NCBI GenBank assembly: GCA_964526965.1
Contig: CAZGML010000009.1
Location: 1-64,000, forward strand
Origin: UBA6265 sp964526965
GTDB lineage: Bacteria > Chloroflexota > Chloroflexia > Thermomicrobiales > UBA6265
Direction of reading: 5' to 3'
Length of the DNA: 64,000 bases
Within the stretch, counting starts at the first letter, position 1; each line of letters begins with the position of its first letter. Below the pieces are notes generated by a model that was not told where the DNA came from, did no database searches, and saw only the letters and a list, made by a program, of their open reading frames with translations. This document shows positions 1 to 8,040 of the stretch, in pieces. A program made the position numbers and the translations under genes.

Positions 1-1114
1 GCTGCTCGATAGCGACGCGGTTGTTCGGGTTCTCGTCCAGGAATGCCTGGTACTCATCGCTCTCGATGGCGCTGGTGCGAACCGGCATGTAGCCAGTGTT
101 CTGGCTCCAGGTCGCAGCGTTTTCCGGGTTGGTGCAGAAGGAGAGGAACTCGGCCGCAGCGGCGATTTCCTCTTCGCTCGCGGTGTTGAGCACGCTCAGG
201 CCTGTACCACCGGTCGGGCAGCCGAACTGCTCTTCTTCCGGCAGGAAGGCGGTGGCGAATTCAACCTGGCTGTCGTTGGTTACGTTACCGAGCGAGCCGG
301 TGGAGGCGATCATGGCGCCGAGTGTACCGGCAACGAAGTCGTCGGCCGGGCTCGCAATGGCGCCTGCCTGGCCTTCATTGATCATGGAGCGCATGAATTC
401 ACCGGTTTCAACTGCATCCGGCTCATTCACGAGAATATTGAAGTCTTCGTCGGAGTAGCGGCCACCGAACGCCCAGACCGGACCGTGCATGGTCCAGGCA
501 CCATAGTTTGCGGCGTTACCGAAACCGAAGGAGTAGGTGATGTCGCTACCTTCAACCAGGGTCGGTGCAACTTCGCTGAATTCGCTCCAGGTGTTCAGCG
601 CAGAGGGGTCGACACCTGCGGCGTCGAACGCTTCCACGTTGTAGTAGAAGAGCGGTGTGGAGCGGGCAAACGGAACGCCATACTGGCCGCCGTTGCGCGC
701 GTATTCCACATACAGGCTCTCTACGTAGTCTTCTGGGTCTTCCACATACGGGGTCAGGTCGGCAAGGGCCTGGCGCAGGTAGAAGGTGAACCACCAGACG
801 TCGCTCAGGGTGGCGGCGTGCGGAACGTCACCGGAATCGAGGCCAGTCAGGATTGCGTTGGCAACCTCTTCGTAGCTGGAGTATGCGGTGGAGGTCACGG
901 TGATGCCGTTGTCCAGCGCATTGAACTCTTCAATCAGTGCGGCCTGGGCATCGCCGTTGGCACCGGAGCCGAAAGCGGTCCAGTACACGAGTTCGATATC
1001 AGAGCCCTGGGCACCAATGATGCCTGGGGCAAAAAAGCGGCTGCTGGCGGCACCAACTGCAGCTGCACCGGCGGCACCCTTCACCAACGAGCGGCGAGAT
1101 ACGTTCTTGATCAT
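1..1114 (-). CDS. ABC importer substrate-binding protein (family 1, sugar/glycerol-phosphate type), 3' end cut by window edge
   Basis: Extracytoplasmic binding protein that would deliver a carbohydrate or glycerol-phosphate-like solute to the two permeases encoded just upstream (higher coordinates). The frame is open from ATG 1114 to base 1, giving at least 371 residues, and the C-terminus lies outside the window. The N-terminus has a Tat-like signal (SRRSLVKGAAGAAA, about residues 6-19) ending near FFAPGIIGAQG, followed by a family-1 solute-binding fold start (IELVYWTAFGSG). An AGGAGG ribosome site sits 9 nt before the ATG. It is third in an operon transcribed leftward after the permeases and is separated from them by a 163-bp gap holding two inverted repeats. 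Substrate cannot be told from sequence. The family is secure because of the permeases; the Tat route is inferred from the twin arginines. Confidence 0.88.
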   Translation of the reverse strand, partial: MIKNVSRRSLVKGAAGAAAVGAASSRFFAPGIIGAQGSDIELVYWTAFGSGANGDAQAALIEEFNALDNGITVTSTAYSSYEEVANAILTGLDSGDVPHAATLSDVWWFTFYLRQALADLTPYVEDPEDYVESLYVEYARNGGQYGVPFARSTPLFYYNVEAFDAAGVDPSALNTWSEFSEVAPTLVEGSDITYSFGFGNAANYGAWTMHGPVWAFGGRYSDEDFNILVNEPDAVETGEFMRSMINEGQAGAIASPADDFVAGTLGAMIASTGSLGNVTNDSQVEFATAFLPEEEQFGCPTGGTGLSVLNTASEEEIAAAAEFLSFCTNPENAATWSQNTGYMPVRTSAIESDEYQAFLDENPNNRVAIEQ

Positions 1115-1193
1115 GAGAATCGGCCTCCTGTGGACGACTTTCCGAGCGTGAGAATCACCCCCGTGGTGACCTCGTGACTCCATGTTTGGTATG

Positions 1194-1224
1194 CGGATTA
1201 CGCACCATCGTTAAGCGTAATCCG
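1194..1224 (-). promoter_or_regulatory. stem-loop in the permease/binding-protein gap
   Basis: CGGATTACGC (1194-1203) and GCGTAATCCG (1215-1224) form a perfect 10-bp inverted repeat with an 11-nt loop. It lies in the 163-bp gap between the second permease and the binding-protein gene. In ABC importer operons such hairpins often protect or separate the mRNA segment for the more abundant binding protein. That role is inferred here. There is no T-tract after it on the transcribed strand, so a full terminator is unlikely. Confidence 0.5.
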
Positions 1225-1231
1225 TCTTCGC

Positions 1232-1246
1232 GTTCCCATTGGGAAC
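1232..1246. promoter_or_regulatory. 15-bp near-perfect palindrome
   Basis: GTTCCCA-T-TGGGAAC has 7-bp arms around one central base. It sits 32 bases from the end of the second permease gene and upstream of the binding-protein gene. It could be an operator for a promoter serving the binding protein or simply a second small hairpin. No promoter was clearly matched here. Confidence 0.3.
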
Positions 1247-1277
1247 AAATTGTTAAATACCGTACTTGCCTGCAAGC

Positions 1278-2135
1278 TTATCCCTTGGTTGCGCCGGCTG
1301 TCAATCCATCGATAATGAAACGCTGTAGCCCTACGTACACGATAAGCATGGGAACAACCACGAATGCGGTACCGGCCATGATCACGCCCCAGTCGTTATT
1401 GCCTTCGGCATCCTGAAGCAGGCGGAGGCCAACGGTTACCGGGCGCATGGTATCGGTGTTGGTGATGATGAGCGGCCAGAGGTATTCGTTCCACTTCGCC
1501 ACCACGCTGATCAGGCCAAAGGTCACCACAATGGGCTTTGCCATTGGGAGCATAACTTCCCACATTGTGCGCAGGTGGCCGGCACCATCAACCTTGGCGG
1601 CGTCCAGCACATCTTTCGGGAGTCCCATGAATCCCTGTCGCATCAGGAAGGTTCCAAATGCGGTAGCAGCACCCGGCAGGATGATGCCCTGGTACGTATT
1701 GACCCAGTTGTCATCCAGATCGAAAAGGTCGCGAACAGTGGTTGCCATAAATTGGAAGTTGGGAATAATAACCACCTGGCTCGGAACCATCAGGCTGGCC
1801 AGCACCACCAGGAAGAGAAGGTTCTTGCCGGGAAACTTGAGAAAGGCAAAGGCATAGGCACAGAGCACGCCGCAGAATAACTCAAGTGCAGCACCTGCAA
1901 CCGTGATGATTGCGGAGTTCGCGAAGAACCTGGCGAACGGAACGGTTGTCCATGCTTCCGGATAGTTCTCCCACACTGGTGTGGATGGCCACCATTGGCT
2001 TGGGTCGAGGATGTCACGGTTCGACATGAGCGAACCAGAGAGCATCCAGAAGAGGGGAACACCGATCATGAGCGCCACGATCGCCATCGCGATGTAGCCG
2101 AAGATTTTTGCCGGTGTCAGCTTGTTATTGTGCAT
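1278..2135 (-). CDS. ABC importer inner-membrane permease, MalG/UgpE type
   Basis: Second integral membrane subunit of the carbohydrate-type importer, 285 aa with about six membrane segments. The coupling (EAA) loop is visible as DAAKVDGAGHLRTMWEVML around residues 180-200, and the C-terminus ends in the family's short positively charged tail (QRFIIDGLTAGATKG). The ATG at 2135 overlaps the end of the preceding permease gene by 11 nt, so the two are translationally coupled. It forms a heterodimer with the 2125-3102 product. No ATPase subunit gene lies in the window, so a shared MsiK/MalK-type ATPase elsewhere is likely (inference). Confidence 0.93.
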   Translation of the reverse strand: MHNNKLTPAKIFGYIAMAIVALMIGVPLFWMLSGSLMSNRDILDPSQWWPSTPVWENYPEAWTTVPFARFFANSAIITVAGAALELFCGVLCAYAFAFLKFPGKNLLFLVVLASLMVPSQVVIIPNFQFMATTVRDLFDLDDNWVNTYQGIILPGAATAFGTFLMRQGFMGLPKDVLDAAKVDGAGHLRTMWEVMLPMAKPIVVTFGLISVVAKWNEYLWPLIITNTDTMRPVTVGLRLLQDAEGNNDWGVIMAGTAFVVVPMLIVYVGLQRFIIDGLTAGATKG

Positions 2136-3102
2136 CGTAATGAACCTGTCTTCGCTCCCAGAACGTCTGAACGATTGTCACCACCAGCATCAGGATAAAC
2201 AGCAACACCGCAGCAGCTGCTGCCCGGTGCCAGTTCTGATTCTGCCAGCCTTGCTCGTAGACGTAGTAAACCAACGTGGTTGTGGCATGAGCAGGGCCAC
2301 CACCTGTCATTACATCAATAAGGTCGAAAGCCTGGAATGTGGCCAGAACGGACGTCACCATCAGGAAGAACGAAATCGGCGAAAGCATCGGCAGTGTAAC
2401 GGATCGGAAGCGCCACCACGCAGATGCTCCATCGAGCTTCGCGGCTTCGTACAAGTCCTTGGGAATACCTTGCAGACCGGCGAGAAAAACGACCGCGGCA
2501 AAGCCGAGATTCTTCCACACATATACGATGATGATGGCCGCCAGTGCCCAGCTTGGATCTTCCAGCCAGCGTGGCGATCCAATATCGAACCAGGCCAGGA
2601 TTTGTGCGATGAGGCCATAGCGCGGGTTGAAGATATACGCCCACACCAGGGCAACAGCCGAGCCGGCGAGCAGGTACGGGGCAAATACCATCGCACGGAC
2701 CGCCGTGCGTCCCTTTAATTTTTCATTCAGGAGCAACGCGACAGCCAGGCCAAGCCCGATTGTGAACACCACACATGCCACGATGAAGATCGCTGTGTTC
2801 GATGCCACGTAGCGGAATGTGCGGTCATTAAAGAGCCAATCGTAGTTTTCGAACCCGGCATAGCCTGGTTCAGCATTCGGGATAAACGGGTTAACCGTCT
2901 GGACACTTAGCACAAAGTTACGGATAAGTGGCCAGTATGTGAACAGCGTGAGAAAGAAGAAGTTCGGGAGGATAAAGAGCAGGAAGAGGAACCATTCCTT
3001 ATTCTGCAATCCACCAAACGAACCCTTGGGGCGATAAAACTTTTCTCCGATTGGTTGAGGAGACCACTCAGTACCTCCGGTGGATTCACTTCTTACAGCC
3101 AT
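2125..3102 (-). CDS. ABC importer inner-membrane permease, MalF/UgpA type
   Basis: First gene of the leftward ABC importer operon, 325 aa. A hydrophilic N-terminal tail of about 35 residues precedes the first membrane helix (WFLFLLFILPNFFFLTLF); about six helices follow. The coupling loop reads EAAKLDGASAWWRFRSVTLP, which is the canonical motif that contacts the ATPase. ATG 3102 is preceded by AAAGGG at 6-nt spacing. The gene starts next to the divergent tsaB across a 201-bp intergenic region. The 5' untranslated region of this operon contains a 7-bp GC hairpin (3135-3152). Substrate is unknown. Confidence 0.93.
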   Translation of the reverse strand: MAVRSESTGGTEWSPQPIGEKFYRPKGSFGGLQNKEWFLFLLFILPNFFFLTLFTYWPLIRNFVLSVQTVNPFIPNAEPGYAGFENYDWLFNDRTFRYVASNTAIFIVACVVFTIGLGLAVALLLNEKLKGRTAVRAMVFAPYLLAGSAVALVWAYIFNPRYGLIAQILAWFDIGSPRWLEDPSWALAAIIIVYVWKNLGFAAVVFLAGLQGIPKDLYEAAKLDGASAWWRFRSVTLPMLSPISFFLMVTSVLATFQAFDLIDVMTGGGPAHATTTLVYYVYEQGWQNQNWHRAAAAAVLLFILMLVVTIVQTFWERRQVHYDAQ

Positions 3103-3303
3103 GCGATACCCTTTACCCCAGTGGGAGGAATGTGCCCTGCCCGACGGCAGGGAGTTGTGCTTTCCGTTCGGATGCCCCCATCCTTCAACAGGCGTACCGC
3201 AGTCGCGGCAGCGCCCGCCTAGAACTCTACGTTATGAGGTTCCTGAAAGTGCCCAGGAAATATTAACATTCTAGATTCTAGCGATTTTTATGAGAGGCTG
3301 CCA
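3103..3303. promoter_or_regulatory. divergent intergenic region between ABC importer operon and tsaB
   Basis: About 200 bp must hold promoters for both directions. CCCTGCC (3135-3141) and GGCAGGG (3146-3152) form a short GC-rich hairpin on the importer side. The tsaB side is AT-rich around 3258-3292, and GAGAGG precedes the tsaB start by 7 nt. I could not match a convincing -35/-10 pair on either strand. Confidence 0.35.
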
Positions 3304-3978
3304 ATGAGATTTGACCCCCATTCACGAGTGGATCACCCAGGCCTGCTGGCGATCGATACATCCACCGAACAGGCCGGAATAGCGTTGGCTACTTCACGGG
3401 GCGTCTTTGTTCATAGTTGGCCTGCCAGCCGGGCACAGACCACAACAGTGCTGCCAGCGATTGATCATATGGTCAACGAGGCAGGCATGCAACCTCATGA
3501 CGTGTCTGGTGTGGTTGTGGCTACCGGACCAGGCACGTTCACTGGTTTGCGAGTGGGACTTGCTATCGCCAAGGGAATTGTGGCTGCCCAACAGGTTCCG
3601 ATCGTGGGAATACCAACGCTCGATGTGGTGTTCGCCAGCCATCCCGAACGTCAGATCGTCGCGGTACTGCCAGCCGGGCGTGGCAGGGTGGTCTACCAAC
3701 GGCGAGGTTCCGCACCGGTAAACGCCTCGATTTCTGACTTGATAGAAGCAATCGGATCCGAGGAGTTGGTGGGCGAGCTTACTCTCGATCAACAGGAAAC
3801 CCTGCGAGAAGCGGGCGTGAGCTTCACCGTCGAACACCGTGATCCACTGCGTCTCCTTGAACTGGGAGAGGCTCGCATTGCCGCCGGAGAGGTCGACAAC
3901 CCCGTCACCCTCGAGCCTGCCTACCTGCATGGCGTCACCGTGAATGCCCAACCTGTGCAGGACCGACTCAAAAAGTAG
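3304..3978 (+). CDS. tsaB: tRNA threonylcarbamoyladenosine biosynthesis protein TsaB
   Basis: TsaB (YeaZ) partners TsaD in making the t6A modification at position 37 of ANN-decoding tRNAs in the cytoplasm. The 224-aa product has the ASKHA-fold start LAIDTSTEQAGIAL (about residues 15-28) and the family hallmark GPGTFTGLRVGLAIAKG (about 74-90). Length fits the family's usual 220-240 aa. ATG 3304 follows GAGAGG by 7 nt. The gene stands alone between an importer operon and an exporter operon; tsaD, tsaE and rimI, which often accompany it, are not in the window. Confidence 0.9.
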   Translation: MRFDPHSRVDHPGLLAIDTSTEQAGIALATSRGVFVHSWPASRAQTTTVLPAIDHMVNEAGMQPHDVSGVVVATGPGTFTGLRVGLAIAKGIVAAQQVPIVGIPTLDVVFASHPERQIVAVLPAGRGRVVYQRRGSAPVNASISDLIEAIGSEELVGELTLDQQETLREAGVSFTVEHRDPLRLLELGEARIAAGEVDNPVTLEPAYLHGVTVNAQPVQDRLKK

Positions 3979-4046
3979 ATTCTTTCCTAAATCCCTATAA
4001 CAACAAGGCTGTTGGCCCACCTCACCAAAGGGACGGGTTAGAGTGC

Positions 4047-4097
4047 TTGCGCTTCGGGTGCGCTACTGCTATGGTTCATTACACAACCAATGAACCA
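4047..4097 (+). promoter_or_regulatory. promoter with overlapping YtrA-type operator
   Basis: A sigma70-like promoter reads TTGCGC (4047-4052), 17 nt, TATGGT (4070-4075). Overlapping the -10 and the start region is a perfect inverted repeat, TGGTTCATT (4072-4080), 8 nt, AATGAACCA (4089-4097). GntR/YtrA repressors bind long symmetric sites in front of their own ABC operons, and the next gene is such a repressor. Autorepression by occlusion of RNA polymerase is the natural reading. The inverted repeat is seen directly; its binding protein is inferred. Confidence 0.7.
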
Positions 4098-4111
4098 GGG
4101 AGGTTGCATGA

Positions 4112-4480
4112 GTGTTTAGCGATCAAACACCAATCTATCGACAAATCGCCGATCAAATCAGGCAGGACATCCTGGCCGAACGCATTCAGGAGGAAGAAAA
4201 GGTGATGTCCACCAACCAATACGCATCCTTCTACCGCATCAATCCAGCTACGGCGCAAAAAGCATTTCAGTCACTTGTCGACGAGGGAATCCTGTACAAG
4301 CAGCGCGGTATCGGTATGTTTGTCAGCACCGGCGCCCGAAACCAGTTGCTAAAGGAGCACCGTGAAAACTTCTTCAAAGACGTGATGCTCCCTATGTTGG
4401 AGCAGGCTCGCGCCATCGGTATTACCGATGAAGAACTCATCGACTACATCACGAGCAACAACGAGGTTGAGAACTCATGA
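4112..4480 (+). CDS. GntR-family transcriptional regulator, YtrA subfamily
   Basis: A 122-aa DNA-binding repressor with an N-terminal winged helix (PIYRQIADQIRQDIL, about residues 6-20, then the ATAQKAFQSLVDEGIL helix-wing, about 46-61) and only a short C-terminal helical tail. That size is typical of YtrA rather than larger ligand-binding GntR proteins. The start is GTG 4112, with GGGAGG 8 nt upstream; the nearby ATG 4108 is in another frame and stops after three codons. Its stop overlaps the start of the following ATPase gene (ATGA). It probably controls the two exporter units behind it, through the inverted repeat at 4072-4097, in response to cell-envelope stress as in known YtrA systems (inference). 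Confidence 0.9.
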   Translation: MFSDQTPIYRQIADQIRQDILAERIQEEEKVMSTNQYASFYRINPATAQKAFQSLVDEGILYKQRGIGMFVSTGARNQLLKEHRENFFKDVMLPMLEQARAIGITDEELIDYITSNNEVENS

Positions 4481-5352
4481 GAATCGATATTCGTAATGTC
4501 CGCCAGACGTTTGGAGAAACCATCGCGCTGGATGACCTCTCGCTGGAGCTCGAGGGAAACAAAATTGCCGGCCTGCTCGGGCGCAATGGTTCCGGTAAAT
4601 CCACCCTTCTCAACATCATGGCCGCGTTCCGCAAACCGACGTCCGGTGAAGTACTGGTTGATGGAGAGCCCGTCTTCGAGAACGAGCGTGCTATGGAGCG
4701 GATCTCCCTCATCCGTGAATCCGGTGACACGGTGGAAGATTCCGAGAAGGTGAGTGAGGCGCTGCGAATCGCAGAGTATCTCCGCCCAGGCTGGAATAAT
4801 GATCGCGCCCTGGAGTTGTTGGAGATGTTCGAAGTCTCCACCACGTCGAAGATCAACGAACTCTCTCGAGGACGTCGATCTGGCCTGGGTATCGCCCTCG
4901 GGCTGGCGGCCAACGCCGAGCTAACCATGCTTGATGAAACGTATCTGGGCCTGGACGCGCCGTCGCGCTACATCTTTTACGACGAACTGCTCAAGGAGTT
5001 CATGGAACGACCACGAATGTTCATTATCTCCTCGCATTTGATCGAGGAGATCGCGCGGGTGCTGGAAGATATCGTGATCATAGATAACGGCAAGTTGCTT
5101 ATGCACGATACGCAGGAGGCCCTGAGTTCCCGCGGTGCCGCAGTCACGGGCCACCAGGATGATGTCTCGGCATTCGTCACAGGGCGGGAAGTGATTGGTG
5201 AGCGTCAGCTTGGCCGCACCAAATCCGCCATGGTGTACGGCGATATCAACAGCGATTTCCGCGCCGAAGCCCAGGCTGCCAATCTCGATGTCGAACCTCT
5301 CGGCCTTCAGGATCTGTTCGTGCACCTCACCCAAAAGAACGGAGGAGCTTAG
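4477..5352 (+). CDS. ABC transporter ATPase, YtrB-like
   Basis: Cytoplasmic ATPase of an exporter-type ABC unit, 291 aa. Walker A is GRNGSGKS (about residues 35-42) and Walker B is ELTMLDETYLGLDA (about 148-161). The signature motif is degenerate (LSRGRRSG in place of LSGGQ), as is common in YtrB-like ATPases. The H-loop histidine is in IISSHLIEEI. The C-terminal 80 residues form an accessory domain. It starts inside the stop codon of the repressor gene and abuts the following membrane-protein gene, so the three are one operon. Confidence 0.88.
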   Translation: MRIDIRNVRQTFGETIALDDLSLELEGNKIAGLLGRNGSGKSTLLNIMAAFRKPTSGEVLVDGEPVFENERAMERISLIRESGDTVEDSEKVSEALRIAEYLRPGWNNDRALELLEMFEVSTTSKINELSRGRRSGLGIALGLAANAELTMLDETYLGLDAPSRYIFYDELLKEFMERPRMFIISSHLIEEIARVLEDIVIIDNGKLLMHDTQEALSSRGAAVTGHQDDVSAFVTGREVIGERQLGRTKSAMVYGDINSDFRAEAQAANLDVEPLGLQDLFVHLTQKNGGA

Positions 5353-6084
5353 ATGACGAGTTTCTCAGAGAAATCCAAAGTTGACCGAAAGTGGTCACCG
5401 ATGGTTACGGATCAGCTCTGGCTGCTTGTAATCGTTGCAGGTGGAGCATTCCTGTTCGCCATGCTGACGGTTTTTGGGGTCAGCATGTTCCGGGACATTC
5501 AAATCAGTGCCTGGAGCATCGTTGGCTCAATTGCTCCCTGGTACGTGGCCGTCATGAGTGGCTGGATCATCTACATTCAGTTGCCGTACTTCGTCGCGAA
5601 CGGGCGCACGCGTCGAGCCGGATTCCGCGAGTGGCTGGACACCGGATTAGCCATGGTGCCCGCCAGTGCGATATTGATGGCCATTGGATTCGCACTCGAG
5701 CTGGGGATATACAAGCTCGCCAACTTCTCAACCGACGTCGACGAGAGTTATGGCCTCACTGGCGCAAGTGACCTGGCCCTGGTGGCATTTCAGTTCCTGT
5801 TGACATTTGCAGTCTGGTTCGCGCTCGGAGGGTTCGCTGGTGCAGCAATGTATCGAAACTCCGATTGGGGGTGGATAAGTATCCCGGTCGCCATCGCGAT
5901 AGCGTCAGTTGCTGGTGTCTGGAACCACACGAGCGGCGGCTTTTTCGCCATTACACGTCGCTTCGTTCCAGGGATCGATTTTCCGTCAATCTGGCTCGAC
6001 ATCGGACTTTCCGCGGTCGCCGTCGGTATTGGAGTCTGGCTTGTCTGGCGCCTGACTCACGACATGCCGCTACGTAACCCGTAA
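5353..6084 (+). CDS. ABC exporter membrane subunit (putative)
   Basis: A 243-aa integral membrane protein with about six hydrophobic segments (for example LLVIVAGGAFLFAMLTVFGV, near residues 25-44). The ATG directly follows the stop of the YtrB-like ATPase gene. I do not recognise a named family from motifs. Size, topology and position point to the permease partner of that ATPase. The segment FREWLDTGLAM resembles the cytoplasmic coupling region of ABC-2-like permeases. Substrate is unknown. Confidence 0.7.
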   Translation: MTSFSEKSKVDRKWSPMVTDQLWLLVIVAGGAFLFAMLTVFGVSMFRDIQISAWSIVGSIAPWYVAVMSGWIIYIQLPYFVANGRTRRAGFREWLDTGLAMVPASAILMAIGFALELGIYKLANFSTDVDESYGLTGASDLALVAFQFLLTFAVWFALGGFAGAAMYRNSDWGWISIPVAIAIASVAGVWNHTSGGFFAITRRFVPGIDFPSIWLDIGLSAVAVGIGVWLVWRLTHDMPLRNP

Positions 6085-6174
6085 GTAACCGGATCGCATA
6101 GCAAAAGTAGGGATCGGTTGGCCACGAGGCTCAACCTCAGGCCCTGCCATCCTCAAAACAGGGAGCAATGAAAC

Positions 6175-7080
6175 ATGATCAAGGTGGAAAACCTCGTCAA
6201 AACCTACGGATCTACTGTCGCGGTCGATCATCTCGACTTCGAGGTCAAACCCGGCCAAATCACAGGCTTCCTTGGGCCAAACGGGGCCGGCAAATCCACC
6301 ACCATGCGGATGATGCTGGGACTCGACAAGCCGGATTCCGGCCACGTCTTCATCAACGGCAAACATTACCGCGATCTTGCGGCACCGATCCATGAAGTTG
6401 GTGCACTGCTTGACGCCAACGCCGTATTCGGCAAGCGCAGCGCTCGCAAGCATCTCACCTGGATCGCCCAGGCTGGTGGCGTGGATGCAAACCGCGTGCA
6501 TTACGTACTGGAGATGGTCGGCCTTACCTCCGTGGCTAGCAAACACGTCGGAGATTTCTCGCTCGGTATGAGCCAACGTCTCGGAATCGCTTCCGCACTG
6601 CTCGGCGATCCGCCAGTGCTGCTCTTTGATGAGCCGGTGAACGGGCTCGACCCCGAAGGTATCCGTTGGTTCCGCACGCTCATGAAGCAGTTGGCCAATG
6701 AGGGCCGCACGATTCTTGTATCCAGTCATCTGATGAGTGAAATGCAGGCCACTGCCGACCACGTCATTGTCATCGGCAAGGGCAAGCTCGTCGCCAACGC
6801 GCCGATCGCGAATGTCGTGAACCGATCCGGCACCATCGTGCGTTTCCGGTCCAGTCACCTGCCGAAGTTCGTAGAACTTCTGGAAGCCGAAGGCGCCAGC
6901 ATCACGCCCGAGAGCGATTCATCAGCCCTCATCTCCGGGCTCGATTCGCAAGCGATCGGGGAACTGGCCTTCCGCAACCAGGTGCCGGTGTTCGAGCTCG
7001 CACCGCAGGACCAAACGCTCGAAGACGCGTACATGCAGCTCACGCAAGACAGCGTTGAGTACCAAGCTACCTCCGTATAG
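6175..7080 (+). CDS. ABC transporter ATPase, drug/bacitracin-export type
   Basis: Second exporter ATPase of the region, 301 aa. Walker A is GPNGAGKS (about residues 39-46), the signature is FSLGMSQRLGIA and Walker B is VLLFDEPVNGLDP. The C-terminal third has the accessory domain of the CcmA/YhaQ-like drug-export ATPases. It is 90 bp after the first exporter unit, without an obvious terminator, and 15 bp before its own permease gene. It is probably co-transcribed from the YtrA-controlled promoter, although a separate promoter in 6085-6174 cannot be excluded. Confidence 0.9.
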   Translation: MIKVENLVKTYGSTVAVDHLDFEVKPGQITGFLGPNGAGKSTTMRMMLGLDKPDSGHVFINGKHYRDLAAPIHEVGALLDANAVFGKRSARKHLTWIAQAGGVDANRVHYVLEMVGLTSVASKHVGDFSLGMSQRLGIASALLGDPPVLLFDEPVNGLDPEGIRWFRTLMKQLANEGRTILVSSHLMSEMQATADHVIVIGKGKLVANAPIANVVNRSGTIVRFRSSHLPKFVELLEAEGASITPESDSSALISGLDSQAIGELAFRNQVPVFELAPQDQTLEDAYMQLTQDSVEYQATSV

Positions 7081-7095
7081 AAAGGTAAAGAGATC

Positions 7096-7932
7096 ATGGC
7101 AGCTATACCAGCCAGCAAACGTACACAAACCAAGGCCGAGCCACTTGAGCCATTCATGAATGTTGTGAGCTCCGAATGGACCAAGCTCATCACGCATCGA
7201 AACAGTCATATGCTGCTTATGGTTGCCGCGATTCTCTCCATCGGTGTTGCCGCGGTCTTTGCCTGGGGTGCCGGCTTTAGCTGGAACGAATGGAGCGAGG
7301 CTGACCGGGCGGTCTTCGAACCACTCCAAAGTTCGATGCTCGGTGTTTTCTTCGCCGGAATCATCAGCCTTGTCATCGCCGCGAATGTGGTCACCAACGA
7401 ATATTCATCCGACATGATCCGGCAGACCTTCACCGTTACGCCCATCCGTTGGCAGGTGATCCTGGCGAAGATGGTCGTGGCCACTGGGTTCCTGATAGCG
7501 CCGCTTATGGCGCTGACCTTCGCCAGCCTCTGGATCGCTCAGGTGATCCTCGGGAACTACGATGTGCCTACCGCCGAAGTCTTTGGCAGCGATTTCGGCA
7601 CCAGCTTCTGGCTGGGACTCTCCGGTCTCTACTACCCGATGCTGACAGTAGCGATTGCGTTTCTCTTGCGGTCCTCTGCTGCTACCATCGCAGTGGTCAT
7701 GGTAACCATGTTCTTCCCGGCCCTGTTCGGTGGGCTCTTCCCCCGCGTGGTGCAGGAGCGCGTGCTTTCACTCCTTCCCGGCAACGCCATCGATGCCATG
7801 GTCATGGGCCATCTCTCGCCGGATTACCCGCAATACCTGGATCGACCATGGGCAGCGATTGTTACAGCCGCCTGGCTGGTAGGTCTCACTGGCCTCGCTA
7901 TATGGAACGTCAACCGCCGGGATGTCGGCTGA
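7096..7932 (+). CDS. ABC-2 type permease
   Basis: Membrane partner of the preceding ATPase, 278 aa. A short hydrophilic leader is followed by the typical ABC-2 start EWTKLITHRNS (about residues 28-38) and about six membrane segments. A downstream ATG at codon 21 (MNVVSSEWTK) is a possible alternative start; the upstream ATG has AAAGG nearby and is kept. The C-terminal helix ends AIWNVNRRDVG, as in YhaP/NatB-like permeases. A hairpin downstream likely ends the operon. Confidence 0.87.
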   Translation: MAAIPASKRTQTKAEPLEPFMNVVSSEWTKLITHRNSHMLLMVAAILSIGVAAVFAWGAGFSWNEWSEADRAVFEPLQSSMLGVFFAGIISLVIAANVVTNEYSSDMIRQTFTVTPIRWQVILAKMVVATGFLIAPLMALTFASLWIAQVILGNYDVPTAEVFGSDFGTSFWLGLSGLYYPMLTVAIAFLLRSSAATIAVVMVTMFFPALFGGLFPRVVQERVLSLLPGNAIDAMVMGHLSPDYPQYLDRPWAAIVTAAWLVGLTGLAIWNVNRRDVG

Positions 7933-7942
7933 GATCGTTACC

Positions 7943-7973
7943 GACCGGTGGGTCTAATCCCAGCCCACTGGTC
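7943..7973 (+). terminator. probable terminator of the exporter operon
   Basis: GACCGGTGGG (7943-7952) and CCCACTGGTC (7964-7973) form a 10-bp stem with one G-T pair and an 11-nt loop, 10 nt after the permease stop. The following sequence (AGGCTTTCAG) has only a short T run, so termination strength is uncertain. Confidence 0.5.
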
Positions 7974-8040
7974 AGGCTTTCAGTTCCTTGTGATACTGGT
8001 AACAGGTTAATTGTTGTTAGCGTACGGAAATGAGCCTCTC

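Noticed and set aside
485..1177. 230-codon plus-strand open frame at the left edge
   Set aside because: It is opposite the substrate-binding protein frame, which runs unbroken to base 1 and has a signal peptide and ribosome site.
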